Part shown: piece after piece, positions 60,604-64,000 of the stretch | Position numbering within the stretch: position 1 is the first letter of the stretch | Layout of the letters: each line of letters starts with the position of its first letter | NCBI RefSeq assembly: GCF_018687715.1 | Contig: NC_056752.1 | Location: 48,091,837 to 48,155,836, forward strand | Direction: 5' to 3' | Source: Carya illinoinensis | Lineage: Eukaryota; Streptophyta; Magnoliopsida; Fagales; Juglandaceae | Length of the DNA stretch: 64,000 bases | Notes under the pieces: generated by a model | The model's input: only the letters and a program-made list of their open reading frames with translations | Told to the model about the DNA's origin: nothing | Database searches by the model: none | Translations under genes and position numbers: made by a program

Positions 60604-63600
60604 TTAACAAGGGAAAAGGATGGGAGAGGGATCTCTCCGCAGCTTGCCATATGCCATACCAAGTTTTTTCATCTTTTCTTCACACCAAAACAGTTGCTCC
60701 TTGGTGATCCTCACCATTCTGAGAACCCTGGATAAGATTTTCACATCAATGAGGCTGAAAAGTAGCTCAACATCTTCATCTCTTTGGGGCCAGGAATTCT
60801 TCTTCCAACCTTTCCTCCTTTTGCGCAGTTCATTCAGTTTTATCCTCTTCTGCAGTCCCCAATGGTACAGACTTAGATCAGCATGATTGGTCAACAAACA
60901 AAAGAGTGCGATAACCGCCATCTATTCTAGAAGATCTCACGTCCTAAAACACACACACACACACACACACACACAGAGAATTAAGTAGCAGATGCATTCA
61001 ATGCAACGCGGTTACTAGGGGCATATAGAAAACAGCTTCAGCCTATTTTTTTGGCCAGAAAACACTTCCCATGAAGATGCTTCCTTTGTTAGAAGTAACT
61101 GAATAGTTGAAAACCACGTGCAACCCAACAAACACGAAGCCCTATACACAATCCTAAAAAAATATGGCCGGCAGACCTTCTACCTCTACTAAGAGAGTCA
61201 ACTGATATGAAGACGTCAATCAATGCATGGTAGTATCAAACCACTGGTAGGCTCCCCATTAAGTACAAATCAAACAAGAACATACTGATGACATTATGAT
61301 GTAAAGAGATGAAGAGGGTGAATGTATCTTGACAGAAAGAACAAGTACGCTCAGAAGACCTTAAATTATCCAAGGTACACTAGCGGAAAACTCCTTAGTG
61401 AGGGCTTGTGCACCCCCCGGATTTGTTAAGACTTTATACCGAACACCTAGTGCCAATATTTTTTACAATAAGAAGACAGCACTAACGTCTAACAGGTTTC
61501 TCTGATAGAACTTCTCTCAGTATAAGTCTCAAAGGTCCAAATGCTTAAGTTGCTCCTGAATAATTTTTTGAATAAAGTTCAGAATGTGAAGAACAGAATT
61601 TTATAATCAGACTTATCTGGTTAGATACAGTATAATTAATACCCTCGATTCCCCCTTCATTAAAAAGCAAAAGTAAATATTTGGGAAAAAGAAGGGATGT
61701 AAGGGCATCCATATCCATGTTCAATGAACAACAAAGTGTAGATTAGTTTGATGTGTTCATATATTAATCTCAGCAAACCGCACATAAATTGTGGTATCAA
61801 GTTGTACCATCACTCAAAAGATACTCAAAGCACCACAGGGTAAACTTTAGGACATTGAACATTAATACAAACATGGTGTTGCATACAAGCTTAATGAGTT
61901 AAAAGCCAGGCACAAACAAGAACTAGTGGATTAAACAAAGGGAGAGAATGCATTCATGAATCTCAAACAAACAGCAAATGCACTACTAATACTGATAAGA
62001 TATTACATGATTGGGGAGTTTAAAAAGCAAAAAAAAAGGTTCCTGCACTAGAGTTTTGAAAAGACTCGTCTCCTGGTTATGTCAGATAAATATGCTAGTC
62101 TTTATAAGTTGAAATACAAGGAATTTCGTAGAACCTTTACCTTCTCCAGAGCAGATTGGATCTGTTGAAGAGGGATTGTAACCTGGTTCTGATTTCCAAA
62201 CAGGTGAAGAACACTGCTTGATTTTTTCTTGTCCATCTTTATGAACAAGTGGAAAGTAAGGATTGAGCACTCAACAATCTTGATGAGATCAAGGGCAAGG
62301 ACAGTCAGATATGAAGATTCTTCTGTTTCTCTTTCACCTGATGCTGAAATAGATAAAATGAAGCAAATTACACAACAGCACAATTTCATATGTGAAAAAA
62401 TAACAATCCATAGGCAGTCCATTTTACACAAAATGAAAATGGAAAAGCTCATATTCTCCAATTGAAATGATCCAAAAAGTTTTGTGAGTTAATTCACGAG
62501 ACTTTCACCTTTTATATTAGGAACCTGGAGCAATTTAGGCCAAAGATTCCTGGATCGAGCATAAGTTTGTGCCCTAAGACCCTCCTCAAAGGGCTCATTC
62601 TCAATAAACCTTTGTAACAAAACTTGGAATTGTTGAAACTGGTGAGCACTATGATTATAGCAGGCCAGATTATCAGCTTGGCTTGAGATTTTCTGACTCA
62701 ACTGAGTATATTGACAGTGAAGTGCTTCCCAAGTCAAACAGATTTGAGCTACGTATGCCGTTTCAATATCTTGGTATGGGTCATGAACTGGATGCTGAAG
62801 ATGCTCAGTTTCACAATTGGGTTCTTCAATCTTCTTCAAAGAAAGACAGCCAATAGGGAATGTAAGCTTCTTAGATGTGGATCTTGATGATGGAGTTGCA
62901 GGGGCTTGGGAGCCCGCAAGACAACCTTTAATGTGAAGAGGTATTAAAGAAGATGTCATTACATGGCAACCATTAAAGGAGCTCATAAAATTTGAAAAAC
63001 AGAAAGCAAAAACTGGAAATCGTTGATGGCCAAGGAAAATAAAAAAGAAAAGCCAATAAACATCAATATCATGTAGGTAGGCACAAGATATGATACAGTA
63101 GCCACCCAGGCATAAAAAGCAAGCACCAGATAGACATGCTTGTTTGTTTTTCCAACATTGTCAAGTTCTAATTGTGGTCCTTGTGCTCTAGAAAAAGATA
63201 GGTATATATTTCATAAATCTAAAATGATTTAGATGGTGAAGAAAGCTACGAGGTTTCACTTTTGAAATAAGAAGCACCGCGAATGGAAGAGTTTGCCATA
63301 CTATCTTTTAAAGCAAGATACCTCTACCGACTTCGTTAACCTGCTGCATGCTCATACGATCAAAGAACAGCATTCGCTCGCAGTACTTGTCATACAAAGC
63401 GTCAACGCCACCCCACCACTGGAGAGCTTCAGCTTCCACATCCCTCCAGTCACTAGAGCTTGTCTCACCACCCTCCTCGTCCTCCTCCTCCTCTTCTTCA
63501 TCACATGACTCTTCTTCAGGAATCAAAACCATAAAGCTGTTTCTTCTCAGTTCTTTCAATCTCCTCTTCACCTCATCTGTAATAAAATCGTCGTCGTCAT

Positions 63601-63763
63601 CCTCAGCTTCAGAAACAGGATCAGCATGAGCAGATTTACTCAAATCATCACCAACATTCCCATTCTTTGGTTGCTCATGCTGTGGCACCGGCTTCTCCTC
63701 TAAATCTTTTTCTGGGTCTGGTTTGTGGGCTTTTCTGAATTTTCTGACTTTAAAGAAACTCAT
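60604..63763 (-). CDS. DUF1666 family protein, four exons
   Basis: A plant-specific protein of unknown function, about 435 residues. Exons: 63763-63322, 62925-62509, 62343-62141, 60849-60604. The sum is 1,308 bases. The N-terminus MSFFKVRKFRK is followed by an acidic region with a long glutamate run (EEEEEEDEEGGE). Conserved family blocks follow: DWRDVEAEALQWWGGVDALY and KYCERMLFFDRM in exon 1, DPYQDIETAYVAQICLTWEA and RFIENEPFEEG in exon 2, VLALDLIKIVECSILTFHLF in exon 3, and RKGWKKNSWPQRDEDVELLF and LRRDPSPILFPC at the end. The first donor could be 63,328 or 63,322 (a two-codon difference). The start is set at 63,763 because the conserved N-terminus begins there; an ATG 42 bases upstream is in frame. 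Probable counterpart: Arabidopsis At3g20260. Confidence 0.88.
60945..60974. repeat. (AC)n microsatellite
   Basis: An AC tract of about 15 units in the last intron of the DUF1666 gene, close to its last exon. Confidence 0.93.
61363..61457 (+). mobile_element. 5'-truncated SINE fragment in DUF1666 intron 3
   Basis: 'ccaaggtacactagcgg', 'aaaactccttagtgagggc', 'ttgtgcaccccccggattt', 'gttaagactttatac' and 'cctagtgccaat' match the 3' half of the SINE at 41,601-41,827 in order. It lies antisense to the host gene. Confidence 0.75.
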
Positions 63764-64000
63764 GTTCAGCGACCCTTCCTTCGCTAATAAGCTTTTCTGG
63801 TGCAAAGAGTACTAACTATATTCTTTCTTCTAAATCACAAATCAGAACCCGAAAAGCACGCTAGTAAGAAACTTTGCAGACGAAAATATTTTAAATCCAG
63901 GAATAAAACCTGCTTTTATCCCAAACGTTCCATAGAGCCAATGTGCGATGCTGCAGTCAAAATCCGTCTCGAGTAGATTATCTGCAAACAAAACCCAGAA
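63764..64000. other. upstream region of the DUF1666 gene, window edge
   Basis: It contains the leader and promoter of the DUF1666 gene on the minus strand. I see no other feature before the window ends. Confidence 0.5.

Noticed and set aside
63348..63629. Serine-rich 93-codon open frame on the plus strand
   Set aside because: It is the antisense shadow of the glutamate-rich exon 1 of the DUF1666 gene; GAG/GAA codons reversed give serine runs.

Overview
This window is nuclear DNA from a flowering plant, a eudicot. It has multi-exon genes with GT-AG introns, AT-rich spacers full of microsatellites and small inverted-repeat elements, intronic LINE and SINE pieces, and plant-specific gene families (SAUR, reticulon-like B, DUF1666, NABP-Pumilio). 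Several short element families resemble ones I recall from walnut and hickory relatives, so a Fagales tree is my best guess. That guess rests on memory and is unproven.

Layout. 1-4,300: gene-free spacer with a nested inverted-repeat element. 4,316-7,608: two convergent intronless SAUR genes. 7,609-16,000: spacer with microsatellites, plus a few unassigned exon-like pieces near 14.4-15.5 kb. 16,409-35,773 (minus): a very large Sen1/senataxin-like superfamily 1 helicase gene. I could join 21 exons in frame into about 2,340 residues. Its introns hold LINE ends, a LINE domain fragment, a 0.7 kb inverted-repeat element and a three-copy repeat. 35,774-40,010: spacer with two inverted MITE copies side by side. 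40,011-44,183 (plus): a five-exon BT1-type mitochondrial carrier (BTL1). 44,184-46,896: spacer with an orphan coding remnant. 46,897-48,757 (minus): a four-exon reticulon-like gene (RTNLB22 type). 50,002-55,891 (minus): a nine-exon Pumilio gene (APUM5 type), with a probable leader intron reaching 57,595. 57,677-58,243: tandem duplications upstream of it. 60,604-63,763 (minus): a four-exon DUF1666 gene.

I joined exons by hand from splice signals, reading phase and family similarity. Total coding lengths are exact multiples of three for all five spliced genes, which supports the models. Two introns appear to use GC instead of GT donors.

The genes are housekeeping or regulatory and do not form one pathway: auxin-responsive growth (SAUR), RNA/DNA unwinding and transcription termination (Sen1), adenine nucleotide transport (BTL1), ER shaping (reticulon), mRNA binding (Pumilio) and an unknown (DUF1666). 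From memory, BTL1, APUM5 and the DUF1666 gene are neighbours in Arabidopsis (At3g20240, At3g20250, At3g20260). The Sen1-like gene and RTNLB22 sit together elsewhere (At1g16800, At1g16825). The window would then keep an ancestral order that Arabidopsis divided between two duplicated segments. I found no clearly new biological system. The most interesting items are the mobile-element architecture of the Sen1 gene, the GC-AG introns, the predicted long hairpin from paired MITEs and the fully readable Pumilio RNA code.
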